Source: an uncultured Methanomethylovorans sp. (GTDB lineage: Archaea; Halobacteriota; Methanosarcinia; Methanosarcinales; Methanosarcinaceae). From it: DNA of 28,225 bases. The notes beneath the pieces are model-generated. The model saw only the letters and a list, made by a program, of their open reading frames with translations, was not told where the DNA came from and ran no database searches. A program made the translations under genes and the position numbers. The stretch covers positions 1 through 28,225 of the forward strand of contig CALBTS010000893.1 in NCBI GenBank assembly GCA_937968035.1, given 5' to 3'. Positions 7,178 through 14,972 of the stretch are shown one piece after another (positions within the stretch are counted from its first letter, which is position 1; every line of letters starts with the position of its first letter).

Positions 7178-9466
7178 TCATTTTCTCTTCATATACATAT
7201 ACCCAGCTGCGAGGAGTCCAATTAATATAACAGCTATGATCGGGATCAGGAAATTGGACCTTTCTGGCTGTGTTTGCTCATGATCCACACTTTCTGTCTG
7301 GTCAGGATTGACCAGTTGATCCGACCCTGTAGCCTGCAACTTGGTATCTGTATCATTTACAAAGGTTGCATCCGCAGTGATGGCAAACGGAGAGAATCCA
7401 GGAGTTGAAGCCTTGAATATCACATAGTTTGCTGTATTGACTACCAATTCGGTAGGTAACACTTCCCATGCAGTTCCATTATATCTCTGCAACCTTATAC
7501 TTTCAGGGCTTACATCCGTTTCCTCGATCCATGAATCATTTACCTTGAATTGTACCACCACATCTTTTATGTTAGCTTCCGTTGCGAAGCCGGATTTTCC
7601 CACCCATATGTTGATAAATTTGTACACAAGGCCTTCTGGATCACTGGTGACAAGCTTTGATCTGTTGTTCAGGACCTCTATAGTGGAAGTGATCTCACCT
7701 GAGTTCTTTAAGGAATAGAATTTAACGGACTGGATATCATTACCTGCTCTTGTGAACTCATAGGTAACATTGGCATTCATTCTGAGGAACTCATTGTCCA
7801 CATCTTTCACCGCTACATTTGCAAAATCCTCAACGCTGCCTGCACCGCCGCCTCCACCGCCACTGCTACTTGTTGTACTGCTGCCTCCACTGCTCCCTCC
7901 TCCGCCAGTGCTGCTACCACTGCTGGAAGATGAGGTGCTCAAAGTGATACTTGCCACATTTCCTTTGGTGCCGTTATTGTAATAGGGCAACAGAGAATAG
8001 ATATAACTGGTATCGCTGGCCAGTCCATTGTCCTCATACGTTGATACGGACCCGGTGACGTTACCGATTAGAATTTCATCGCGATACAGCTCAACATAAC
8101 CTACATCCTGAGAATTGGTCCAGGTCAATGTGATGGAAGTTGAACTGATATCCTTTCCTGAAAGGTCTGAGATCTGTGATCCGGGAAAGGTAGCACCTGA
8201 AGCTGTGACAAAAATAGTAATTGTTTCCGAATCAATAAGGCCGTTTGATTCTGCAGTAAATGTGACAATGTTATTGCCTTCGGTATCCGGGGTCCAGCTG
8301 AAAACACCAGTGCTCGTATCAAAGGTAGCACCTTCTGGCAGGTCTGAAGCAGAGTAGTATATGAGATCACCATCAGGATCTGTTGCTGAAATAGTGAACG
8401 TCAACAATTGACCCTCAATTACCGACTTATCGCCTGTTCCTGAAATTACCGGTGGTTGATCTGTTTCCTCGGGGGTTACATTTCCCGTATAATTGCCTGA
8501 GAAGTCACTAATTGTGAATATCACGAGGCCATTACTGGAATCGGCTACAAAGGCATAATTATCGTCCATAGCAACATTATAGGCATGAGCGCCATCATAG
8601 TTCCCCATATAGACAGGAGATGAGGGGTCGCTGACATCTACAATAAAAACACCACTACCATCGGCTACATAGGTATAGTTGCCTGAAACTGCAACACCAT
8701 TTGAATCACCATTGCTGAAATAACTGCCCGCCAGAACTGGCACGGAAGGATCACGGACATCCAGGATTACAAGACCGCTGTAGTCAGCCACATAGGCATA
8801 ATTGCCTGATACAGCAGAACCATATGCATAAATGGAATCATAACTTCCCACCTGTCTTGGTGATGAGGGATTAGAGATATCCACTATTGCAATTCCATTA
8901 CTGCCATCAAAAATAGCTTTGCCATCATCAGCTACATAGGCATAATTATCTGATACAGTGACTCCAGTTGCAAATCCAATGGTGTCATAGGTTCCTGTAA
9001 GGGTTGGGGATGAAGGAACACTGATATCGACAATAACAAGACCAATGCCATCAGCTACATAGGCATAATTACCCGACATAGCAACATCACGTGCAAAACC
9101 ATCAGTATCATAACTGCCCAGGATCGTTGGGGAAGAGGGATTGCTAATATCCACCATAGCAATTCCATTTTCCCCATTGGCTATGCATGCATGATCCCCT
9201 GAAACCGCAATACCATATATTTCAGATACAGAGCTTACCCTGCCCACCTCTGAAAGAGCTGCGACATCGCTAATATCAAGTATGACAAGGTCCTGACCCT
9301 GGCCGAGATAGGCGTGATCTCCGGCTACGGCAACATCGAATACTTCTCCGCTGAACTGACCAACAATATCTACATTGACATTATCCGCCGAACAGATTCC
9401 TGTGGCTAGCATTAAAAAGAACAATACTAGCCCTGAATAGACTGATCTACTAACTTTGATTTGCAC
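7178..9466 (-). CDS. Gene D: LVIVD beta-propeller surface protein with Ig-like, FN3-like and PGF-pre-PGF domains
   Basis: The frame can be read from GTG at 9475, but GTG at 9466 is preferred (762 residues): the first GTG is part of the GGTGA Shine-Dalgarno site, and the leader then aligns with that of gene C. The signal peptide ends near residue 27 (GICSA-DNV). Seven LVIVD repeats cover about 33-319, a putative-Ig domain 335-422 (GVFSWTP) and one FN3-like domain 430-512. A long Ser/Gly/Thr linker (513-545) and a PGF-pre-PGF domain (547-698) with TPGFSPFAITA follow. An acidic Gln/Asp/Glu stretch precedes a membrane helix near 738-757 and the tail MKRK. The propeller closely resembles that of gene C, but one FN3-like domain is missing. 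Expected role: anchored binding or adhesion protein; no catalytic residues are recognised. Confidence 0.93.
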   Translation of the reverse strand: MQIKVSRSVYSGLVLFFLMLATGICSADNVNVDIVGQFSGEVFDVAVAGDHAYLGQGQDLVILDISDVAALSEVGRVSSVSEIYGIAVSGDHACIANGENGIAMVDISNPSSPTILGSYDTDGFARDVAMSGNYAYVADGIGLVIVDISVPSSPTLTGTYDTIGFATGVTVSDNYAYVADDGKAIFDGSNGIAIVDISNPSSPRQVGSYDSIYAYGSAVSGNYAYVADYSGLVILDVRDPSVPVLAGSYFSNGDSNGVAVSGNYTYVADGSGVFIVDVSDPSSPVYMGNYDGAHAYNVAMDDNYAFVADSSNGLVIFTISDFSGNYTGNVTPEETDQPPVISGTGDKSVIEGQLLTFTISATDPDGDLIYYSASDLPEGATFDTSTGVFSWTPDTEGNNIVTFTAESNGLIDSETITIFVTASGATFPGSQISDLSGKDISSTSITLTWTNSQDVGYVELYRDEILIGNVTGSVSTYEDNGLASDTSYIYSLLPYYNNGTKGNVASITLSTSSSSSGSSTGGGGSSGGSSTTSSSGGGGGGAGSVEDFANVAVKDVDNEFLRMNANVTYEFTRAGNDIQSVKFYSLKNSGEITSTIEVLNNRSKLVTSDPEGLVYKFINIWVGKSGFATEANIKDVVVQFKVNDSWIEETDVSPESIRLQRYNGTAWEVLPTELVVNTANYVIFKASTPGFSPFAITADATFVNDTDTKLQATGSDQLVNPDQTESVDHEQTQPERSNFLIPIIAVILIGLLAAGYMYMKRK
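8510..9370 (-). repeat. Seven LVIVD units in gene D
   Basis: Same seven-unit propeller as in gene C, including the eight-residue insert in unit four. Unit five holds the 88-base block (8821-8908) shared almost unchanged with gene C. Confidence 0.85.
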
Positions 9467-9497
9467 TTTTGTCACCAGCTCCTCAACAATAGAGGAC
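9467..9497 (-). promoter_or_regulatory. Leader motif and Shine-Dalgarno region of gene D
   Basis: GTCCTCTATTGTTGAGGAG followed by CTGGTGA. TCCTC and GAGGA can pair around a seven-base loop, which would fold the bases next to the Shine-Dalgarno site. The pairing is not clearly kept in genes A-C, so I treat it only as possible. Confidence 0.5.
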
Positions 9498-9501
9498 GTA
9501 T

Positions 9502-9544
9502 ATCACAGTGAAATTTTTTGAAACTTTTATAATTTCACAGTGAA
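9502..9544 (-). promoter_or_regulatory. Gene D promoter: TATA box flanked by two palindromic operator-like sites
   Basis: TTATAAAA (minus strand, 9525-9532) is a very good archaeal TATA box with GAAA just upstream as a BRE. TTCACAGTGAA (9534-9544), a perfect palindrome, abuts the BRE. A second copy with one change, ATCACAGTGAA (9502-9512), lies 32 bases away, about three helical turns, at the expected transcription start. This is the layout expected of a repressor operator. The regulator is unknown. Confidence 0.55.
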
Positions 9545-9565
9545 GATCTAGGATCCTGCTTTATA

Positions 9566-9587
9566 CCCCTGTACTTGTGCACAGGGG
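9566..9587 (-). terminator. 3' hairpin of gene E (TGTAC-like core)
   Basis: Arms CCCCTGT and ACAGGGG around an eight-base loop, with a further C-G pair inside. It starts 14 bases after the gene E stop codon and resembles the hairpin after gene D. Confidence 0.55.
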
Positions 9588-9601
9588 CCAGGAGATTAAT
9601 T

Positions 9602-12600
9602 TTACCGTTTCCTGAGATACACATATCCAACTGCAACCAATGATATAACGAGTATGGCCATGAAGATCGTCCAGATGTTGGACCTTTCCGGTTGACCCTC
9701 CTTCAGACCTGCATTTTCTATTTGAACAGGTTCCATATCTGCATCACTGCTTACAGGGGAAGCCAGAACCTTTTCAGCTGTAATGGCAAATGGAGAGAAT
9801 CCGGGAGTTGTGGACTCGAATGTTGAGTATTCAGCGTTTTCACTTTCCAGAGCCGTGGGCAGTATTGCCCACACATCTCCATCGTATCTCTGTAACCTTA
9901 CATCAGCAGGATCTACACCCAGCTCCTGAAGCCATGAGTTGGCAACCCTGAACTTAATTCTTATATCGTTGATGTTAGAAGCCGTTGAAAAACCAGATTT
10001 ACCCACCCAGATATTAACATATTTATAGACAAGCCCCTCAGGATCGCTGTTAACTAGTTTTGACCTGTCGTTAAGAACCTCTATGGTTGATGTCACCTCA
10101 CCTGAGTTCTTAAGGGAATGGAAACTAATGGACTGGATAACATCACCTTCTCTTGTGAACTCATAAGTAACATTGGAATCCATTAGCAGGTATGCACTGG
10201 CAACATCTTTCAACACTACATTCTCATAGTCTTCAGAACTACCTGCACCGCCTCCACCACCAGTACTCCGGCTGGAAGTGGCACCACTGCTGCTTCCTCC
10301 TCCGCTTCCTCCACTGCCGCTATTGCTTGAAGAGGGAAAAGAAGTGAGAAGGGTTATTCTCACCATGGTACCTTCAGCCCCATCAACATCATAAGGCAAC
10401 AGTGAATATTCATAGCTTGTATTGCTATCCAGTCCACTGTCTACATACTGAGATGTAGATGCTGTTACATTCCCAATAATGGTACTGTTTCTGTATATTT
10501 CAACAAAAGCTACATCCAGAGAATTGGTCCATGTCAAAGTGATGGAGCTTGAACTAATGTCACTTGCGGAAAGATCAGAAATAAATGGCGCAGAATCAAG
10601 GACATCGATCGTTATGGTCTGTGAATCACTTAGACCGTTCGACCCTGCAACGAATGTAACAAGATAACTCCCCGCAGCTGCCGGAGTCCAGCTGAAATCA
10701 CCTGTTTCACTATTCAGTTCAGCACCCTCGGGAAGTGTTACTGCAGAATATGTGACAATATCCCCATCCTCATCGGTAGCAGATATATTGAAGCTCAGTA
10801 ACTGGTTCTCATCTGCGACCTTGTCACCAATGTCAGCAAACTGTGGTGCTCTGTCGATGTTATTAACTGTTATCACTACATTTTCTGACTTCATCAGACC
10901 ATTAGCATTAGCCACGAACTGGACATCATATACGCCTGAATCACTATAAGTGGGAACCCAGTTGAATTCACCGGTTACATTGTTAAGATCAGCTCCGTAA
11001 GGCAGGTTCATGGCAAGATAACTAATCGAGTCCATATCAAGATCTGTAGCTGAGATGGTGAAACCAAGCAGTTCATTCTCGTTCACATCTTTGTTACCAA
11101 TAGGACTGAGTACCGGTTCTCTGTCTACATTGTTCACAATGATAGTAATATTCTCAGAATCGCTAAGATTACCTGCCTCTGCAACAAAAACTACATTATA
11201 AGTCCCGGAATCATTATAGTCTGTTCTCCAGCTGAATGCGCCTGTACCAATGTCAAATATTGCCCCTTCCGGCAGCCCAGCAGCAGAAAGTGTGATGATA
11301 TCCCCTTCAGGATCACTGGCTGAAATGATAAACTCGAGAAGACCTGTTTCATTGACAGCCTTATTGCCTATCGGATCAAGCTCCGGTGCCCCGCCTATAT
11401 CACCGACAGTGATCGTTATTGTCTCGGAGTCACTAAGTCCGCTGGCTTCTGCAGTGAATATTACCTGATAGTTCCCGGCCGCATCAGTAGAAGGTATCCA
11501 GCTGAAAGTCCCTGAACCAGCATCAAATGTGGCTCCTGCAGGCAAACCAGCGACAGAGTATGTAACTGCATCCCCATCAGGATCATTTGCTGAGATCACA
11601 AATTCCAGGAGACTGTTTTCATTTATCTCCTTGTTGCCGATCACTTGAAGCTCCGGTGCCCTGTCGACATTATTGACTGTTATGGCAGTTGTCCTGGAAT
11701 CTGTGTGCTTTCCATCTGTCACTGAGAACCCAACAGTATACGTTCCAGCATCATCATGTGTAGGAGTCCACGTAAATACATTATCTGTTAGAGTACCAAA
11801 GGGAGCATCCGTAGAATATATGAGATCGTCACCATCCATATCCGTTGCCAGGAGAGTGATGATCATATATTGGGTTTCATTTATTTCCCAGTTACCAATA
11901 TCTGCCAGCACAGGAGCACGATTCACATAAGCATTGAAACAGTTCAGTGCATCCACTCTCCCATATCCAGAAATATGATCAAAACCTGAAGATTCTACAT
12001 CCTCGGCACTTTCATAAAGTATGTTCCGTACTTCAGTGGCTGACATGGTCACATCATTTCCCCACAGCTGTGCAGCCACTGCTGCAATATGGGGTGCTGA
12101 TGCACTGGTCCCTGAGAAAATAGTACCAAAATTGCCTGCTCCAGTGACAGCTACACGATCAATTCCAGCAAGATCTGGTTTCTCTCTGGTCGTAGAATCG
12201 GGATATGCAATGGTCACAGGTCCTCTTGATGAAAAGAATTCTACGTCATCATGATCGATGTCATTGGCAGATATTGCTGCCACCGCAATGACATCTGGCA
12301 CCGCCGGATGGCCAAATATGGAATCACTGGAAGTGAGATTCGTTTGGTCCAGAGTTACTGCGGAGGTGGGATAGATAAAAAGTTCAAGAGTGCGCTGCTG
12401 TGCCGTACCATCGCTATTTCTGATCTTTATATAAGCTGGTTCTGTAAGATAGGATGTCGTGGTCCATTCTAACGGATCACTGTTGCCATTTTGCCTATTA
12501 GTGGAAGAGGCAATGGTCCTTCCGGACTTGTCCAGGACATAAAGATCATAGTCATTGCCAGATGATCCAAATTGATCATCCCATTGGAGGAACAAATGGA

Positions 12601-13609
12601 AAGATGTCCTGGCGGGGAGAGGGAATATCTTGTTGTGATAGCCAGTACCATCATCAACGAACATTCCCTGATAATGCCGCATTCCTGAGTTGCCGGCAGA
12701 GGAGATGTATATAATGCTATCATTTGCTATTACTTCAGCGACGTGCTTAGCAACAACCCCATCCTCAAAAAATGGCTCATCGGGCCACGTTATATCATCT
12801 ACTATGATAGTACAGCCTGCTGCTACTAGTTCATCAATGGCATTGTTAAATTCATATACACTGTTCCCATGATCATGGAAGTATAACTTTGCACCTGGAG
12901 CCATATCATAAATTATCTCCATCATGGCAATACCTTCATTGCCGCCAACGCTATTTCTCAATACTGTGACATCTGATGGCAGGTCCCCGGAAGCCCGTGC
13001 TGCAGATATTGCATCCACACCGTTGGAGATCACACCTATCTTTATGCCACTGCCATTATGGTAATAGCCAGACCTTACAAGATCGGTCCTGTGGATAGCA
13101 TCCCCTGCCGTCGTAACAGAACCACTGTTCACCAGCGGGCGTACAACTGTCCTTATATTGCGCACTTCTTTCAGGGAAGCTATCTCTTCCAGCCTGCTTA
13201 CATCTACCCAGGCAGTAACAATTGAATTTGCTTCATCTATGCTGGTAACATTCCAGACATAAGGATCAATTACAGAGGTTTGGTTCCCCCGAAAAAGGCT
13301 GATATATACAAATACCAGCTGCTGTTCAGATTCAGTGTTAACTGCAGTTGAAGGCTGGACAGCATTAGTGTGAGATGTTGTTCCCGGGCTAGGGCACTCT
13401 GAATCCACGATCATCCCAACAAGGTCACTGCTTACTTTTTGCAGTTCTTCTGTAAGGATCATAGTATCATTGACGTTTATACTCTCTGTAAGATCTGAGG
13501 CAAGGGCCTCGTTTGCACTTGCCGTGGTTAACGAACCAGATAGAAGTATACCTGCCAATAATATAATAGCAAAACCAACCAATTGCTGAATCTGTTTTTT
13601 ACAATTCAT
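9602..13609 (-). CDS. Gene E: secreted subtilase-fold (S8/S53-like) peptidase with five Ig-like repeats and PGF-pre-PGF anchor
   Basis: 1335 residues. A signal peptide (to about residue 32) and a pro-region are followed by a peptidase domain at about 165-560. The nucleophile Ser502 lies in a classic GTSASAPHIAA motif, and Asn307 in SSAGNSG is the likely oxyanion residue. The strand that normally carries the catalytic Asp reads IGVISNGVD, with Asn196 where relatives I recall have SDG. The usual His is replaced by Glu225 (NEGIAMMEIIYDMAPGA), which recalls the Glu of sedolisins. A domain at about 325-415 resembling a PPC (pre-peptidase C-terminal) domain is inserted between the oxyanion and nucleophile motifs. 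Then come five putative-Ig repeats (564-1004), one FN3-like domain (1006-1089), a Ser/Gly linker, PGF-pre-PGF (1127-1278) with TPGFSPFAITA, and a membrane helix (1311-1331) with tail YLRKR. It may be a surface protease or a binding protein built on a protease fold. Confidence 0.92.
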   Translation of the reverse strand: MNCKKQIQQLVGFAIILLAGILLSGSLTTASANEALASDLTESINVNDTMILTEELQKVSSDLVGMIVDSECPSPGTTSHTNAVQPSTAVNTESEQQLVFVYISLFRGNQTSVIDPYVWNVTSIDEANSIVTAWVDVSRLEEIASLKEVRNIRTVVRPLVNSGSVTTAGDAIHRTDLVRSGYYHNGSGIKIGVISNGVDAISAARASGDLPSDVTVLRNSVGGNEGIAMMEIIYDMAPGAKLYFHDHGNSVYEFNNAIDELVAAGCTIIVDDITWPDEPFFEDGVVAKHVAEVIANDSIIYISSAGNSGMRHYQGMFVDDGTGYHNKIFPLPARTSFHLFLQWDDQFGSSGNDYDLYVLDKSGRTIASSTNRQNGNSDPLEWTTTSYLTEPAYIKIRNSDGTAQQRTLELFIYPTSAVTLDQTNLTSSDSIFGHPAVPDVIAVAAISANDIDHDDVEFFSSRGPVTIAYPDSTTREKPDLAGIDRVAVTGAGNFGTIFSGTSASAPHIAAVAAQLWGNDVTMSATEVRNILYESAEDVESSGFDHISGYGRVDALNCFNAYVNRAPVLADIGNWEINETQYMIITLLATDMDGDDLIYSTDAPFGTLTDNVFTWTPTHDDAGTYTVGFSVTDGKHTDSRTTAITVNNVDRAPELQVIGNKEINENSLLEFVISANDPDGDAVTYSVAGLPAGATFDAGSGTFSWIPSTDAAGNYQVIFTAEASGLSDSETITITVGDIGGAPELDPIGNKAVNETGLLEFIISASDPEGDIITLSAAGLPEGAIFDIGTGAFSWRTDYNDSGTYNVVFVAEAGNLSDSENITIIVNNVDREPVLSPIGNKDVNENELLGFTISATDLDMDSISYLAMNLPYGADLNNVTGEFNWVPTYSDSGVYDVQFVANANGLMKSENVVITVNNIDRAPQFADIGDKVADENQLLSFNISATDEDGDIVTYSAVTLPEGAELNSETGDFSWTPAAAGSYLVTFVAGSNGLSDSQTITIDVLDSAPFISDLSASDISSSSITLTWTNSLDVAFVEIYRNSTIIGNVTASTSQYVDSGLDSNTSYEYSLLPYDVDGAEGTMVRITLLTSFPSSSNSGSGGSGGGSSSGATSSRSTGGGGGAGSSEDYENVVLKDVASAYLLMDSNVTYEFTREGDVIQSISFHSLKNSGEVTSTIEVLNDRSKLVNSDPEGLVYKYVNIWVGKSGFSTASNINDIRIKFRVANSWLQELGVDPADVRLQRYDGDVWAILPTALESENAEYSTFESTTPGFSPFAITAEKVLASPVSSDADMEPVQIENAGLKEGQPERSNIWTIFMAILVISLVAVGYVYLRKR
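10598..11920 (-). repeat. Five tandem putative-Ig units in gene E
   Basis: Units start at residues 564, 650, 740, 830 and 920; the last four keep an exact 90-residue (270-base) spacing. Each opens (R/G)-x-P-x-x-x-x-IG(N/D) and holds GxFxW near its middle. This is the He_PIG type also seen once each in genes C and D. Confidence 0.85.
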
Positions 13610-13702
13610 CCAAAATACCCCTTATTATTAGTATCAAAATTATACATCCCATTCACAACGAAGATTACTTTGTTAATATTATGATTTGTGGGGTATGTCA
13701 TT

Positions 13703-13741
13703 TGAGTTTAAGTAAGTAATCTCGAATTATATTTAAACTCA
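13703..13741. promoter_or_regulatory. Inverted repeat over the gene E promoter in the divergent spacer
   Basis: TGAGTTTAA (13703-13711) and TTAAACTCA (13733-13741) are perfect nine-base arms 30 bases apart, centre to centre. The right arm overlaps a TATA-like TTTAAATA (minus strand, 13730-13737), and the left arm falls near the expected start of the gene E transcript. It could control gene E, the kinase gene, or both. Confidence 0.35.
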
Positions 13742-13871
13742 TATAATATTTTAAAAGCCGTACACTGTTATAGATGTATCCTTTTACTTCTTTTACATTC
13801 ACTAACTCAAAAAGATAAGAATACCACCACATTTCATAAATATGAACTAATCATATACAAAAGAGATCCCC

Positions 13872-14807
13872 ATGAGAACTATCATTACCCTGAACATGAA
13901 CCCTGCAATAGACAAAAGCACTACAACAGAACATGTGATCGCTGAACGCAAGCTGTACTGCGGACCTGCCAGCTATGAGCCAGGTGGCGGTGGAGTAAAT
14001 GTCTCCCGGGCCATAAAGAAACTTGGAGGAGAATCGTTGCTTGTATATCCGGCCGGTGGCATGCCTGGTAAGATGCTAAATGAACTCCTGGAACAGGAAG
14101 GGATCGATCAACTGCTCTTATCAATAAAAGGAATCACAAGAGAGAATCTTATTGTCCTTGAGGAAACTACAGGAAGGCAGTTCCGTTTTGGGATGCAGGG
14201 CCCAAAGCTTGAGAGAGATGAATGGGAACACTGCCTTCTGGAACTTTCCACTGCCAACCCGGCCCCTGATTATCTGGTAGCCAGCGGAAGCCTTCCTTTA
14301 GGTGTACCTTCTGATTTCTATGCACGCGTTGCACGTATCGGAAAGGAAATAGGCGCAAAGGTCATCATTGACGCTGCTGGCGATGCCCTTGCACATGCAC
14401 TGCAGGAGGGTGTGTACCTGATCAAACCCAATGTACGCGAGTTCAGGGAGCTTGCAGGCAACAACATAAAAGAAGAGTCACAGATAACAGAAGCAGCTCA
14501 GAGCATGGTCAGGGCCGGGCAGTGCGAAGTGATGGTCATATCCCTGGGTGCGGCAGGTGCTCTGCTGGTTTCCGAAGATATTGTGGAACACATAGTGCCC
14601 CCAACTGTGCCCATTAGCAGCAAGGTGGGAGCGGGGGACAGCATGGTGGCAGGCATTGTCCTAAGCCTCTCGAGAGGAAAAGAACTAAGAGAAGCTGCCC
14701 TATATGGGATAGCTGCCGGTTCTGCTGCTGTGATGACCCCCGGGACCGAGCTATGCAGGAAAGAAGACACCGAGCGGCTCTATGCAAAAATGATATCTTC
14801 GAACTGA
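13872..14807 (+). CDS. pfkB: PfkB-family sugar kinase, Pfk-2-like (probable 6-phosphofructokinase)
   Basis: 311 residues, close to the 309 of E. coli Pfk-2, and collinear with it from memory. EPGGGGVNVSRAI (36-48) is the substrate-binding glycine motif. FRFGMQGP (104-111), SGSLPLGV (138-145), KPN (185-187) and SLGAAGA (224-230) all fall in order. VGAGDSMV (252-259) gives the anion hole and catalytic base Asp256. AAGSAA and GTELCRKEDT close the protein. It would phosphorylate fructose 6-phosphate with ATP, in the cytoplasm; 1-phosphofructokinase or tagatose-6-phosphate kinase cannot be excluded. It is alone on the plus strand, divergent from gene E and convergent with the first CobN-like gene. 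The Shine-Dalgarno site is poor; a TATA-like CATAAATA about 30 bases before the ATG suggests a very short leader. Related methanogens are known for ADP-dependent phosphofructokinase, so a bacterial-type enzyme may be an acquired gene. Confidence 0.9.
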   Translation: MRTIITLNMNPAIDKSTTTEHVIAERKLYCGPASYEPGGGGVNVSRAIKKLGGESLLVYPAGGMPGKMLNELLEQEGIDQLLLSIKGITRENLIVLEETTGRQFRFGMQGPKLERDEWEHCLLELSTANPAPDYLVASGSLPLGVPSDFYARVARIGKEIGAKVIIDAAGDALAHALQEGVYLIKPNVREFRELAGNNIKEESQITEAAQSMVRAGQCEVMVISLGAAGALLVSEDIVEHIVPPTVPISSKVGAGDSMVAGIVLSLSRGKELREAALYGIAAGSAAVMTPGTELCRKEDTERLYAKMISSN

Positions 14808-14946
14808 ATAAAAGAAGGAAAACAGGAAAGATAAAAACCAATCATCAATTAACCGATGACAGCAGAACACTCCTGAATTATCGTATCGATTCAATGAGTG
14901 CTCTGCCTTTCGGTCTATCTCAAATCCATTCTTTACTTCATCAAAA

Positions 14947-14969
14947 AGGCATTAAGGAACAAAATGCCT
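14947..14969 (-). terminator. 3' hairpin of the first CobN-like gene
   Basis: Arms AGGCATT and AATGCCT around a nine-base loop, a few bases after the stop codon at 14973-14975. It lies in the convergent spacer with the kinase gene; no clear hairpin follows the kinase itself. Confidence 0.45.
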
Positions 14970-14972
14970 ACT

